Assembly (NCBI RefSeq): GCF_002278075.1
Contig: NZ_CP022990.1
Location: forward strand, 62,001 to 126,000
DNA: 64,000 nucleotides
Origin: Paraburkholderia aromaticivorans
GTDB lineage: Bacteria > Pseudomonadota > Gammaproteobacteria > Burkholderiales > Burkholderiaceae
Reading direction: 5' to 3'
This document shows positions 35,847 to 44,484 of this stretch, piece by piece. The position numbers and the translations under genes are program-made. The number at the start of each line of letters is the position of its first letter. Within the stretch, counting starts at the first letter, position 1. Below the pieces are notes generated by a model that saw only the letters and a program-made list of their open reading frames with translations, did not search any database and was not told the origin of the DNA.

Positions 35847-37073
35847 CTACGAACCCATCAATTCATGCTTGCCGCGAAGTTGTGCATCCAGCGTGATCGG
35901 CGAACCGTTTTTCCCATGAAACGGCCCGACCGCGAAACCGTACTTCTTCAGCAGACTGTGCGTGTAGGAGACGGACCACACGGGCGGGCTGCCGATAATG
36001 AAGTCGGACGCAATGCCTTCCTGCCAGGCGGAATAACCTTCGGCGAAACAGGTATAGCAATCGCGCGTGGTGGGCAGCCGGAACGGGAAGGTGGTATTGA
36101 GTCCGGCAGGGCCACGAGCGAAACACTCAATATATAGCGTATGGCTGCGTGACGCGAGTTCAGCCTCGACGCTCGCCGCCCGGGGATGGGAGTCGTCGAT
36201 CCAGAACTGCGCGCGCTTGAGGTCGTCGGCGGTGAGGTAGGGCACGCTGGTGCTGCTCGCCAGAATGGCGCCGTCGAACTCCGGCAACGGCGTGTTCGGA
36301 CTGAAGGTGTGCACCGAAACGCGGGTCCTGCCGAGCAGGTCCGAGGCCATCAACTCTTTGGCTTGCTCGGTGAGCAGGTTCACCTTGTCCGGCAGGTCGA
36401 TCAAAACGAGTTCGCGCGGTGCATCTTTATAGAGCGCGTATTTGGCTACCGTCGTGCCGAGCCGGCCCGCGGCGCCGAATAGCGCCAGCTTCGTCTTGCC
36501 GAATTCGAGGTCGAGTTCATTGCAGCAGTGCATCGCCCAGTCTTTCAGCATCGCCGCGGTGGCGGCGTGGCCGGTGGTGATATGCGGCGGTCTGGTATCG
36601 CGCGGCAGTGCGCCGTAGTTGCAGGCATAAGGCGTGGAAGCGCCCATCGCCACCATGTTCAAGCCCGCTTGCCTTGCCAGTTCCAGTGCCGGGAAAAATT
36701 GCGTCTCGCGGAATCGCTTGATGCCGCGCGGGCTTCCCAGCCACATCTCGAGAGGAACCGGACAGGCAATATTGGCCCCGATGATCTGAGATCCTGAATA
36801 GATCGGCGATGCAATGAAAGGCCTGGTTTGCCAGAGTTCTTCTTCAAAAGACGCGTTTCTGGTCTTGACGTTATGAAATGAAAACGAAAGCGTATCCCAG
36901 TCGGTAGCGTGAAATAGAAACCCCACTCCGCCTTGACCCGCAGGCAGGTTATCGCGGATCTCTTCCGGGGTGATGGTGTGTTTGAGTGCCAGGGGGGCGC
37001 TATTTTGAAGGTGACGAATGCCGGTTGGCTCGTCGGGATTGGTTATTACTTTGTGGTGAACAGAGGTTCTCAT
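35847..37073 (-). CDS. AAR-like (fatty acyl-ACP reductase-like) Rossmann oxidoreductase, candidate signal synthase
   Basis: Cytoplasmic protein of 408 residues. A Rossmann nucleotide loop is seen in LALFGAAGRLGTTVAKY (about 196-212). Several blocks parallel cyanobacterial AAR, which reduces acyl-ACP to aldehyde: ITTGHAATA before the loop, LPEFDGAILASSTS after it, and TCFAEGYSAWQEG at 341-353, where the Cys matches AAR's acyl-accepting Cys (Cys342 here). About 100 extra N-terminal residues are not explained. The ATG at 37073 with AAGGGA upstream is preferred to the frame start at 37133. Followed after 17 bases by the CqsS-like receptor gene, so it may make that receptor's ligand. The AAR link is by eye and the reaction is inferred; a plain dehydrogenase role is possible. 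Confidence 0.62.
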   Translation of the reverse strand: MRTSVHHKVITNPDEPTGIRHLQNSAPLALKHTITPEEIRDNLPAGQGGVGFLFHATDWDTLSFSFHNVKTRNASFEEELWQTRPFIASPIYSGSQIIGANIACPVPLEMWLGSPRGIKRFRETQFFPALELARQAGLNMVAMGASTPYACNYGALPRDTRPPHITTGHAATAAMLKDWAMHCCNELDLEFGKTKLALFGAAGRLGTTVAKYALYKDAPRELVLIDLPDKVNLLTEQAKELMASDLLGRTRVSVHTFSPNTPLPEFDGAILASSTSVPYLTADDLKRAQFWIDDSHPRAASVEAELASRSHTLYIECFARGPAGLNTTFPFRLPTTRDCYTCFAEGYSAWQEGIASDFIIGSPPVWSVSYTHSLLKKYGFAVGPFHGKNGSPITLDAQLRGKHELMGS

Positions 37074-37348
37074 TTGATTTTCCCTTTGATTGAACTCACG
37101 CCGGAGAATCAGCGCGACAGTCGACCGACACAATTGATGGTCAACCCTTCAACTCTAGAGAAAACTAATACAGCGTGCCCGTCTGTTGGTTCGCATTGCG
37201 CAGAATGGGCGTCGAGGCCGAATTCCGGATGCCCGCCTCGAGCAAAAGTTACCCACAGAAAATGTTCATATCCTTGTGGACAAGTCCTGGCCAGTCGGGC
37301 TAACTGATTGAGCGCAGGGCAATTTCTCCGTCATGACAGCGAATGTGC

Positions 37349-39355
37349 TCACTCCACCGGCGAGGCGAGCAGCGACACCGGCACGCCATGACAACTCACC
37401 TTGCCGACGATCGCCGCGCCGAGATTCCCGCCGGAGCGGGCGTGCGCGTCGAACGAGGTCGTCGCCCTGTCGACCCGCAGAATGTTGATGGGCCACGACG
37501 GCCGGGACAGCCGTTCGTGCGCAAAAGCGCCGACCCACAACGGTGTGGTGGACGTGCCGTTCTCCACGGCATAACCGCTGGGCCAGAAGCGCAGCACGTC
37601 GCGTTCGTCGCGCGTGTCGCCCGGACGCATGAAGACGAGCGAAGACGGCACGCCGTTGTTCAGCTTCGGCAAGACCGGCAGCGACACCGCCGCCACGTTG
37701 GGCGAAGCGAGCGAGAGCAGGCTGTGCGCCGACACGTCCGTGCCCTCCACCCACCCTTGGGCGCGCAACTGGCCGCGGATCGAATCGAGGCTCGAGGCCC
37801 ACTGCAGCGTGAGCGGCTCCTTGCGGTCGCCGCCCATATCCGAGCGATAACACGGCAGGCGCTGCCACACCGACAGCGTCCACTGCGCCTGCGTGACCAG
37901 CACGGGCGGCGGGCGCAGCGCGCTGTCCGGCGGCGCTGCGGGCATGGCGAGCCCGAGTTGCACGCCCACGCTGACCAGCATGACCAGCAGCACCACCACG
38001 GGCATGAACGCGCGCTCGGGCGGCGTCTCCGGGTGCCGCCACATGGCTGTCAATGCAACGATCGCCACCCAGACGTACGCGAGCGCGGCGCCGCCGATCG
38101 CGTCGGAAACCCAGTATCTGCCGAAGTAGAGTCCCGCGAGCGCGACCACGATCACGACGATCGTGCTTGCGGCCGCCACCAGCACGCCCTCGAGCATGCC
38201 GACCCGGCGCGCCAGCAGGAAGGCGAGAAAGCCGTACACGATAACGGTCGCGGCGACGTGATTGCTCGGAAACACATAGGCGCCGACCATCAGTTCATTG
38301 GGCGGCGCGCGGTGCATCGCGAATTGCAGCGCGAAGATCAGCAACTGCGAGAACAGCACCGCCGCGAGCCAGTAGCCGATGGTGCGCCAGCGCTGTTCCA
38401 GCAGCATCCAGATCACGACCGTCACGGTCAGTACCGCGAGCGTGATGCTGCTGCCGAGCGTCGAGAGACCCGCGAGAACGGTATCGCTCCAGGGTGTGCG
38501 TACCGATTGCAGAAAGTGATAGACGGAAAGGTCCACACGCGTCAGCGGATCGCCGCTGAGCACGTCTTCGAGCACGCCGAAAAAGAGCGCGCCGGATCCG
38601 AGTACGATCAGCGACGCCAGCAGGATGCTGCTGGCGTCCGGTGTCTCGGGGTCGAGCATTTTCCGCGCGAAACGGCCGAACAGCCCAGGGTGCCGGCAGG
38701 CCCAGCTTCCCACATGGCGGCCGGCCGCGCTCGACCACGCGTTGGCATGCGAAAGCAGAACGCGCGCGCCGCGAAAGCTCAGCCAGATGATGCCCACCAG
38801 CAGCGCGATGATGACGACGAGCCGGAACGACACCGCGCCGGCCAGCAGCACCGAGGCGCCGAATATCATGCCCGGCAGGATATGCGCGGGCGCCCAGACC
38901 AGCGCCGACAGCACGTTCATCGCGTAGAAACGCAGCGGCGGCATGCGCAGCATGCCCGCCACCACCGGCACGATGGCCCGCAACGGGCCGATGAAGCGCG
39001 CCAGCACGACGCTCTTTGCGCCATGTTTGCGAAAGAAACGGTGGCCGGCCTCGAGCACTTCGGGGTGTTTGCAGAACGGCCAGAACTGGACGATCCGGTC
39101 TTTATAGCGGCTGCCGAGCCAGAAGCTCATGCCGTCGCCGGCAATCGCGCCTACGATTGCCCACACGAACACCCAGCCGAGACTGAGCGAGCCGGTGCCG
39201 GCCAGCGCTCCGGCGAGAAACATGGCGGTACTGCCCGGAATGAAGGTGCCGATAACGGCGACGGCCTCCAGAAAGGCCGCGAGGAAAACGACCGTGAGTG
39301 TCCAGCCCGGATGGCCGGCCAGCAGATGCAGGAGTTGAACGTAGGCGTGCTCCAT
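37349..39355 (-). CDS. DedA-PAP2-LssY_C fusion membrane protein
   Basis: Inner-membrane protein of 668 residues with three modules. Residues 1-180 are a DedA/SNARE-associated domain (FIPGSTAMFLAGAL, GDGMSFWLGSRYKD, ARFIGPLRAIVPVVAG). Residues 245-430 are a PAP2-like phosphatase domain with HRAPPNE (348-354) and FPSNH (362-366). The remaining part is the soluble LssY C-terminal domain. The third PAP2 motif, normally SRxxxxxHxxxD with the nucleophilic His, reads AGLYFGRYWVSD: both SR and His are lost (Tyr414 at the His position), so phosphatase activity is doubtful. The family is linked to lipid handling and polymyxin or membrane-potential tolerance. It stands alone on the minus strand. Confidence 0.88.
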   Translation of the reverse strand: MEHAYVQLLHLLAGHPGWTLTVVFLAAFLEAVAVIGTFIPGSTAMFLAGALAGTGSLSLGWVFVWAIVGAIAGDGMSFWLGSRYKDRIVQFWPFCKHPEVLEAGHRFFRKHGAKSVVLARFIGPLRAIVPVVAGMLRMPPLRFYAMNVLSALVWAPAHILPGMIFGASVLLAGAVSFRLVVIIALLVGIIWLSFRGARVLLSHANAWSSAAGRHVGSWACRHPGLFGRFARKMLDPETPDASSILLASLIVLGSGALFFGVLEDVLSGDPLTRVDLSVYHFLQSVRTPWSDTVLAGLSTLGSSITLAVLTVTVVIWMLLEQRWRTIGYWLAAVLFSQLLIFALQFAMHRAPPNELMVGAYVFPSNHVAATVIVYGFLAFLLARRVGMLEGVLVAAASTIVVIVVALAGLYFGRYWVSDAIGGAALAYVWVAIVALTAMWRHPETPPERAFMPVVVLLVMLVSVGVQLGLAMPAAPPDSALRPPPVLVTQAQWTLSVWQRLPCYRSDMGGDRKEPLTLQWASSLDSIRGQLRAQGWVEGTDVSAHSLLSLASPNVAAVSLPVLPKLNNGVPSSLVFMRPGDTRDERDVLRFWPSGYAVENGTSTTPLWVGAFAHERLSRPSWPINILRVDRATTSFDAHARSGGNLGAAIVGKVSCHGVPVSLLASPVE

Positions 39356-39568
39356 CGTGTGTGATCAGCCGTATCTGGCATAACGATTGATCATAACGCG
39401 CACGGCGGCCGTCTTATTCCTTTTTGGAAGCCGGCAGCCGATGAATCCTGCCACGGGTTCGCGAAGCGCGCAGTGAATCGCCGGATGTGCCGTCTCAATG
39501 CGGTCGCAAACGTGCATGCGTCCGGCGATCCGCGCGCCCGGTTGCGTCTGGGAGGCGGCGTTGGACGC

Positions 39569-40249
39569 TCAGATCTCGTCGCTGAATTCGTCGAGGAAAC
39601 GCTGCAGACGGGCGTGACGGATGCCGGCCAGACGCGCGCCCGCCGCCGTCTGAAACCCGGCGGACAGCTTCAGCAACTTGGTGTGGAAATGGTCGACCGT
39701 AAAGCGCGTGTCATCGAGCGGACGCTGCGCCGCGTGCGGATCGGCCGGGTCGTACAACGCGCGGCCCATCCGCCCGGCGACGTAGAAGCAGCGCGCCACA
39801 CCCAGCATGCCGATCGCGTCGAGCCGGTCGGCGTCCTGCAGCGTTTTCGCTTCAACGGTGGCCGGCGTGACGCCGGCTGAAAAACTGTGCGCTTCGATTG
39901 CGTGCGCCGTCGCCCGAACTTTCGCCTCGGGCCAGCCGAGCGACGCCAGCACGCGCGCCGCTTTTTCCGCCGAGAGTCTCGATGCCTGCGCGCGCAGCGG
40001 CGAATTCTTTTCGACCGCTACGCAGTCGTGCAGCAGCGTCGCCGCGAACAGGACCTGCGCGTCGCCGCCTTCTGCCGCGTGGATCGACGCGGCGTTTTTC
40101 CAGACGCGTTGCAGATGCGAGGTGTCGTGCGCGGCATCGCCGTTGTCGTCGCACGCGTACGGCAGGAGGGTTTGGGCGAGCTCCTGAAAGGGGGCGAAGG
40201 GTGCAAAGGGGGCGAACGGGGCGTGGGTTGTCGAAGGCACCGAAGTCAT
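39569..40249 (-). CDS. HD-domain metal-dependent phosphohydrolase (YedJ-like)
   Basis: Predicted soluble hydrolase of 226 residues from the ATG at 40249 (an alternative ATG at 40288 adds 13 residues). The HD motif is complete: HDTSHLQRVW (His45 region), LLHDCVAVE (His74-Asp75), AHAIEAHSF and LQDADRLDAIGMLG. This pattern is that of the YedJ/YpgQ family, which acts on nucleotides or related phosphates. The N-terminus carries four tandem Ala-Pro-Phe units coded by a 9-base repeat. Substrate unknown; the gene is not in an obvious operon. Confidence 0.85.
   Translation of the reverse strand: MTSVPSTTHAPFAPFAPFAPFQELAQTLLPYACDDNGDAAHDTSHLQRVWKNAASIHAAEGGDAQVLFAATLLHDCVAVEKNSPLRAQASRLSAEKAARVLASLGWPEAKVRATAHAIEAHSFSAGVTPATVEAKTLQDADRLDAIGMLGVARCFYVAGRMGRALYDPADPHAAQRPLDDTRFTVDHFHTKLLKLSAGFQTAAGARLAGIRHARLQRFLDEFSDEI
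40187..40222. repeat. Degenerate 9-base tandem repeat in the HD-protein N-terminus
   Basis: Four 9-base units code (Ala-Pro-Phe)x4 on the minus strand. Codons differ between units, so it is an older or selected repeat rather than a fresh duplication. Confidence 0.75.
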
Positions 40250-40407
40250 CCAGGCGGTCTGGGAAGAAAGCCGTCGATTATCGCGCATCCGTTCGTCGGG
40301 CCCCGATTTTCAGTTCTGAACGAAGCGGGCGCGGCGTCGTCATATGGGTGAGCGGTCCGCACTGCTGAAGTCGCGGCCGCGCAATTCGACGATGTGACGG
40401 AGTGGCT

Positions 40408-40722
40408 ATGAAGACAGTAAAGGGCAGTACTGCCGTGTGGGCATTGATGATCGGCTTCGCTGCAGCGGCGTGCGCGCAGCCGGCCAATGCAGGCACAGGC
40501 GTGATCGGCATGCAGTCGAACGGAAGCAACGCCACGGGCGGTGCGCCGGGAACGGGGCTGGGGACGGGCGCCGGCACGAGTGCGCCACCGGCCGTGGGAA
40601 GGACGGGCGCTGCGGGGGGCGGCCCCGCACTCAGCAACATGCGCGCAAACGGCACGAGCCTGAACGAGAACCCGGACCCGCGTGCGCCGCATCTCGCCGG
40701 CAGGCCGTTGCCGCCGAATTAG
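40408..40722 (+). CDS. Secreted Gly/Ala/Thr-rich hypothetical protein
   Basis: A 104-residue protein with a clear Sec signal: MKTVKGSTAVWALMIGFAAA then CAQPANA, cleaved about residue 25. The mature part is low-complexity, rich in Gly, Thr, Ala, Pro and Asn (TGGAPGTGLGTGAGTSAPP) and ends GRPLPPN, so it is probably disordered. GGAG lies eight bases before the ATG at 40408; the in-frame GTG at 40402 is less likely. No family recognised. It may be periplasmic or cell-surface. Confidence 0.6.
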   Translation: MKTVKGSTAVWALMIGFAAAACAQPANAGTGVIGMQSNGSNATGGAPGTGLGTGAGTSAPPAVGRTGAAGGGPALSNMRANGTSLNENPDPRAPHLAGRPLPPN

Positions 40723-40813
40723 TCAGCAAGCGGCGCGCGTTCGTCGCGTGATAGCCGCGTATAAAATGCTCGCCTTAGCAACCGGAGCGGATTCAAAACA
40801 CAAGGAGGTTGGC

Positions 40814-41290
40814 ATGGCGTACGGCGAGCACACATACAAGGTATCGGTGCAATGGACCGGCAATCGCGGCAGCGGCACTTCGGGATACCGCGATTACGGA
40901 CGCGATCATGTGATCGCCGCGGGCAACAAACCCGAGCTTCCCGGGTCGTCGGACCCGGCTTTTCTCGGCAACGCCAAACGCTGGAATCCGGAAGATCTGC
41001 TGGTTGGTTCGGCCAGCGCCTGTCATCAACTCTGGTATCTGCATCTGTGCTCGGATGCCGGCATTGTTGTGACCGCTTATCGCGACGACGCCGAAGGCAC
41101 CATGCTCGACGATCCGAAGCAGGGTCGCTTTTCACGTATCGTGCTGCGCCCGCGGGTCGTGATTCGGGCGGGCGGCGACGTCGAACTCGCCGCGCATCTG
41201 CATCACGTCGCGCACGAGAAGTGCTATATCGCGAACTCGGTCAACTTTCCGATTCTCTGCGAACCGGTCATTGAAGTGGAAGGGCCGTAA
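40814..41290 (+). CDS. OsmC-family peroxide/hydroperoxide reductase
   Basis: A 158-residue thiol peroxidase that reduces organic hydroperoxides. AAGGAGG five bases before the ATG at 40814 fixes the start. The two active cysteines are Cys70 (VGSASACHQLWYL) and Cys137 (HEKCYIANSVNFP), each in the family's typical context, and NPEDLLVGSAS gives the substrate-pocket strand. It belongs to the OsmC subgroup rather than Ohr. Single gene; regulation not visible. Confidence 0.9.
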   Translation: MAYGEHTYKVSVQWTGNRGSGTSGYRDYGRDHVIAAGNKPELPGSSDPAFLGNAKRWNPEDLLVGSASACHQLWYLHLCSDAGIVVTAYRDDAEGTMLDDPKQGRFSRIVLRPRVVIRAGGDVELAAHLHHVAHEKCYIANSVNFPILCEPVIEVEGP

Positions 41291-41312
41291 GCGAGCCGCG
41301 CCCGGCTGCGCT

Positions 41313-41546
41313 TTAACGATTGCCGTCGAGCAGGTCGCCGAGCAATTCGTCGAACGCGGCTTGCGCGTCTTCGAGTTCCTGCAGCGCGGCGTCGAAGGTT
41401 TGCAGCGCGAATTGCGAAGGCTTGCCGCCGCCAGCCGGCGGGAATTGCGACTGCAGCGACGCGAACGCCGACTGCACCCGCTGCGTCGCGGTCAATACAC
41501 GCGCCATCGCGGCGGTTTCTTCGGCTCGCGCCTGTTCGTGATCCAT
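41313..41546 (-). CDS. Small hypothetical helical protein
   Basis: A 77-residue acidic protein, MDHEQARAEET to LLGDLLDGNR. It is almost fully helical, with one Pro/Gly hinge (FPPAGGGKPSQ) between two amphipathic helices, and could form a helical hairpin or dimer. A GGGAG element nine bases before the ATG supports translation. It converges on osmC, 22 bases away, and is preceded by nothing on its strand. No family recognised. Confidence 0.6.
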   Translation of the reverse strand: MDHEQARAEETAAMARVLTATQRVQSAFASLQSQFPPAGGGKPSQFALQTFDAALQELEDAQAAFDELLGDLLDGNR

Positions 41547-41611
41547 GAAAACTCCCGTTTAATCCAGTCGGCTCGCGCCGTTTCAAAGGCGTGACTATGC
41601 CACGTTCGCGT

Positions 41612-42079
41612 TCAGGACAGCGGCAAGCCGCCGTCGGCCTTTATCTCTCGCAACGATAGCGCCGATTCCACCGATGTCACGCCAGGCAGGCTGCGCATCT
41701 CGTCGCGCATGAACGTGCCGTAGTCGTCGAGGTCGCGCGCCACTACCTGCAGGATGTAATCGGCGCTGCCCGACACGTTGTGACACGCCAGAATCCGCGG
41801 GATGGCCTGCACCTCGCGCTCGAAGCGCGTCGCGACCGCCCGGTCGTGCACGGCAAAGCGCACATAGACGAAAGCCACCACGCCGAAGCCGAGCGCGGAG
41901 CGCGACAGCATGGCGCGGTACTGGTCGATATAGCCGTCGTTTTCGAGGCGCTTGAGACGCCGCGCGCACGGCGTTTCGCTCAGGCCGACCGTTTCGGCCA
42001 GCCGCGCATTCGACATGCGGCCATCTTTCTGCAGCGCGGCGAGGATCGCGCGGTCGGTCTTGTCGAGGTCGGTTGTCAT
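41612..42079 (-). CDS. Lrp/AsnC-family transcriptional regulator
   Basis: A 155-residue feast/famine regulator. The HTH at about 5-55 reads LDKTDRAILAALQKDGRM then ARLAETVGLSETPCARRLKRLE; the C-terminal RAM domain (about 65-145) has VRFAVHD, CHNVSGSADYILQVVARDLDDY and LPGVTSVESALSLREIK. The SGSADY block is the amino-acid binding site region. It is divergent from a LysE/RhtB exporter gene, the classic pairing for amino-acid-induced export, so it probably activates that gene. Confidence 0.92.
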   Translation of the reverse strand: MTTDLDKTDRAILAALQKDGRMSNARLAETVGLSETPCARRLKRLENDGYIDQYRAMLSRSALGFGVVAFVYVRFAVHDRAVATRFEREVQAIPRILACHNVSGSADYILQVVARDLDDYGTFMRDEMRSLPGVTSVESALSLREIKADGGLPLS

Positions 42080-42234
42080 GGCTCGGTGATGCTGATCGAG
42101 GATTGGGGGAAAGCGTGAGCTTAAAGCACAATGTTAGCGTATTCCGCCAAATACGAAGTCACCCGGCCGGTAATTCGCCAACAAACCCTCCGCCGGCAAT
42201 AGCAAGATAGAGCCGTGAAAAACAGGAGGTTTTG

Positions 42235-42876
42235 ATGATTTCCGTACACCTGCTGGCCGTCTATATCGCAGCGCTTTTCGTCGTCTATGCCGTGCCCGGC
42301 CCGGACATGGCGCTGGTGCTGCAAACCAGTATCGGCCGCGGCACGCGCAGCGGTTTCGCCGCCGCCGGCGGGCTGGGGCTCGCGCGCGCCACGCACGTCA
42401 CGCTCTCGGCGTGCGGCGTGGCCGCGCTGATGCGCAGCGCGCCCTGGCTATACGACGTGGTGCGCTATGGCGGCGCGGTTTATCTCGCGTGGGTGGGCAT
42501 CCAGATTTTTCGCTCGCCGGTGTTCGCGCTGCCCGATGGCGACAGCGCGGGCGTTTGCGCACGCGGCGAGTCGCGCCCGTTGCGGACCGCGTTCGTCAAA
42601 GGTCTGCTGACTAACTTGCTGAACCCGAAAGCGCTGTTGTTCTGTTCGGTGCTGCTGCCGCAGTTCGTGCGCCCGGAGGCGGGGCCGGTGGCCGTGCAGA
42701 TGGTCGAGCTCGGGCTGGTACTGCTCGCCGTCGGCGCGTGTTTCGACGTGATGTATGCGATCGGCGCCGCCCGGATCGCCAACTGGATGCGGGCCCATCC
42801 GCTCGCGCAAACGCTGCAGCGCTGGACCTTTTCGGCCGCGTTGATCGGCTTTGCGTTGCGGCTTTCCCTGGACTGA
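42235..42876 (+). CDS. LysE/RhtB-family amino-acid exporter
   Basis: Inner-membrane exporter of 213 residues with about six membrane segments. The N-terminal VVYAVPGPDMALVLQTSIGRGTRSG is the LysE-family signature (PGPD...GxRxG), and KGLLTNLLNPKALLF is the second family motif. The ATG at 42235 follows AGGAGGTTTTG; a TTG three bases earlier is possible. The divergent Lrp-type regulator suggests induction by the exported amino acid, whose identity is not readable. Confidence 0.9.
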   Translation: MISVHLLAVYIAALFVVYAVPGPDMALVLQTSIGRGTRSGFAAAGGLGLARATHVTLSACGVAALMRSAPWLYDVVRYGGAVYLAWVGIQIFRSPVFALPDGDSAGVCARGESRPLRTAFVKGLLTNLLNPKALLFCSVLLPQFVRPEAGPVAVQMVELGLVLLAVGACFDVMYAIGAARIANWMRAHPLAQTLQRWTFSAALIGFALRLSLD

Positions 42877-42935
42877 CGCGGCGGCATGACGAGGATCGCC
42901 GCGCGTCGCGCGGCTCCACGGGTTGGCGGCGCGGC

Positions 42936-43109
42936 TTACTTGCTTAGCTTATGCTCGCGCCGCGAGCGGTCCTCGATGATTTTCCTGCGTTGCTTGTCTT
43001 TCATTTTCTTCCAGCTTTTGCATTCGTCGCGGGTGCGCAGACAGCCGATGCAGAAACCGGTTTTGCTGTCGAACTTGCAGATGTCGATGCAGGGTGACGC
43101 GATGCTCAT
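42936..43109 (-). CDS. DUF1289-family small zinc-ribbon-like protein
   Basis: A 57-residue protein starting at ATG 43109 (the frame also opens at a TTG at 43121). It shows the family pattern [22 protein letters not shown] then DECKSW: four conserved cysteines and a basic Lys/Arg-rich tail. The role of DUF1289 proteins is not known; the cysteines suggest metal binding. No strong ribosome-binding site is visible. Confidence 0.8.
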   Translation of the reverse strand: MSIASPCIDICKFDSKTGFCIGCLRTRDECKSWKKMKDKQRRKIIEDRSRREHKLSK

Positions 43110-43244
43110 GGCGAAGGGCAATTAAAAGAAGGATCTGAAAACTCTCGCACGCGCCGTGCCCACGCGCAAAGTGATTGTGTTAATAAAGCCGATAGAGCGC
43201 CGCCCACTGTCAGTGGCATCACAATCCCTTGCTCGCCTCTATCG

Positions 43245-43565
43245 ATGAAGACTTTTCTGCTTTATGCCGTGACCGCCGTTGCTGAAATTCTCGGCTGCTA
43301 TTTGCCGTGGCGGTGGCTGAAAGAGGGCGGTTCGATCTGGCTGCTCGTGCCGGGTGCGCTCAGCCTCGCGTTGTTCGCGTGGCTCCTGACCCTGCACGGG
43401 ACCGCCGCGGGCCGCGTCTACGCGGCTTACGGCGGTGTGTACGTGGCCGTGGCGATTGCCTGGCTGTGGTGCGTCGACAAGGTGCGGCCCACGCTGTGGG
43501 ACGCGGCAGGCGTCGCCTTCACGCTGGCCGGCATGGCGATCATCGCGTTCCAGCCGCGCGTTTGA
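43245..43565 (+). CDS. ynfA: YnfA family (UPF0060) membrane protein
   Basis: A 106-residue inner-membrane protein with four membrane segments, close to the usual 108. Family blocks include [54 protein letters not shown] and [10 protein letters not shown]. The fold resembles small multidrug resistance (SMR) proteins, and some homologues have been linked to dye or biocide efflux. Single gene. Confidence 0.92.
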   Translation: MKTFLLYAVTAVAEILGCYLPWRWLKEGGSIWLLVPGALSLALFAWLLTLHGTAAGRVYAAYGGVYVAVAIAWLWCVDKVRPTLWDAAGVAFTLAGMAIIAFQPRV

Positions 43566-43670
43566 GCAGGCGGGAGGCGAGGCTCGTGCGCCATTGCCTC
43601 GTCCCCAAACGTCTTTCATCGACGTTCAAGCCGCGTTCGCACAGGCCGCGAGGTCATGCGGCCGCGCGCT

Positions 43671-44180
43671 TTACTTGATGCCTCCGAGATAGTCGAGCTT
43701 GCCGAGTTCGACGCCATTGTGACGCAGAATGTCGTAGGCCGTGGTGACGTGAAAATAGAAGTTCGGCAGCACGAAACCGAGCAGATACGACAGGCCCGTA
43801 AACTCGATCGGGCCCGTGCGCATTTTCAGCGTGATCTCGCGTTCTTCCGAGCCGTCGATCTGTGCCGGCTTGAACTCCTTCAGATAATCGATCGTCTTTT
43901 GAAGGCGGCCATGCAGTTCTTCAAAGGTCTGTTCGACGTCGTCGTACTTCGGCGCTTCGACGCCGGCCAGACGCGCGGCGCAGCCCTTCGCGGTGTCGCT
44001 CGCGATATAGACCTGGCGCACCAGCGGCAGCATGTCCGGGGCGAGCCGGGCGGTCGTGAACACCGAAGGCTCGATCTGCTTCTCGGCGGCGTGCGCTTCG
44101 GCCTTGCCCAGAATGACCTGCAGGTTTGTCAGGCCGCGGATCAACACGGGCAGTGATGCTTGATACATCGAAATTGACAT
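43671..44180 (-). CDS. DUF1993 family protein
   Basis: A 169-residue soluble protein. The ATG at 44180 has AGGAAG about six to ten bases upstream; the frame upstream to 44408 has no homology. The start MSISMYQASLPVLIRGLTNL and internal blocks AEKQIEPSVFTTARLAPDMLP and FVLPNFYFHVTTAYDILRHNGVELGK are typical of DUF1993, a helical DinB-like fold. His and Asp/Glu residues at DinB-type metal positions may exist but the function is unknown. Confidence 0.85.
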   Translation of the reverse strand: MSISMYQASLPVLIRGLTNLQVILGKAEAHAAEKQIEPSVFTTARLAPDMLPLVRQVYIASDTAKGCAARLAGVEAPKYDDVEQTFEELHGRLQKTIDYLKEFKPAQIDGSEEREITLKMRTGPIEFTGLSYLLGFVLPNFYFHVTTAYDILRHNGVELGKLDYLGGIK

Positions 44181-44484
44181 GGGGCTTCCTCTGATTCTTT
44201 GATCGTGCGCGCGGACGGCGCGCGAGGCAACGTAACGGCTGGATTGCCGCTGCAGCATCATAGCGCGAGCGGCCGGGTGTGCGCATCGATGCAGCGCGGC
44301 GTTAGCCATTCGGACAACTGCCGCGCGCGCCGGAACTGTGTTGCAATGGATTGGTCGGACGGTTTGACGAAGTCCCTGAATCAGTAACTTGCCGCCGGCT
44401 TCAGGCAATGAGGTTGTGCAGGCGCGTGGCGTGCTGGGCCCACTGCGTGGAATGCGCCGTCACGCTAACTGGAGAGTCGACACC
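44181..44484. other. Divergent gap between DUF1993 and sedolisin genes
   Basis: A 304-base gap. It holds the ribosome-binding sites for both divergent genes (AGGAAG and GGAG) and presumably their promoters. I see no palindrome or small gene. Confidence 0.4.

Noticed and set aside
37248..37283. Two DnaA-box-like nonamers (TTACCCACA and inverted TTGTCCACA)
   Set aside because: Each has a mismatch to TTATNCACA, there are only two, and no dnaA, parAB or AT-rich unwinding region is near.
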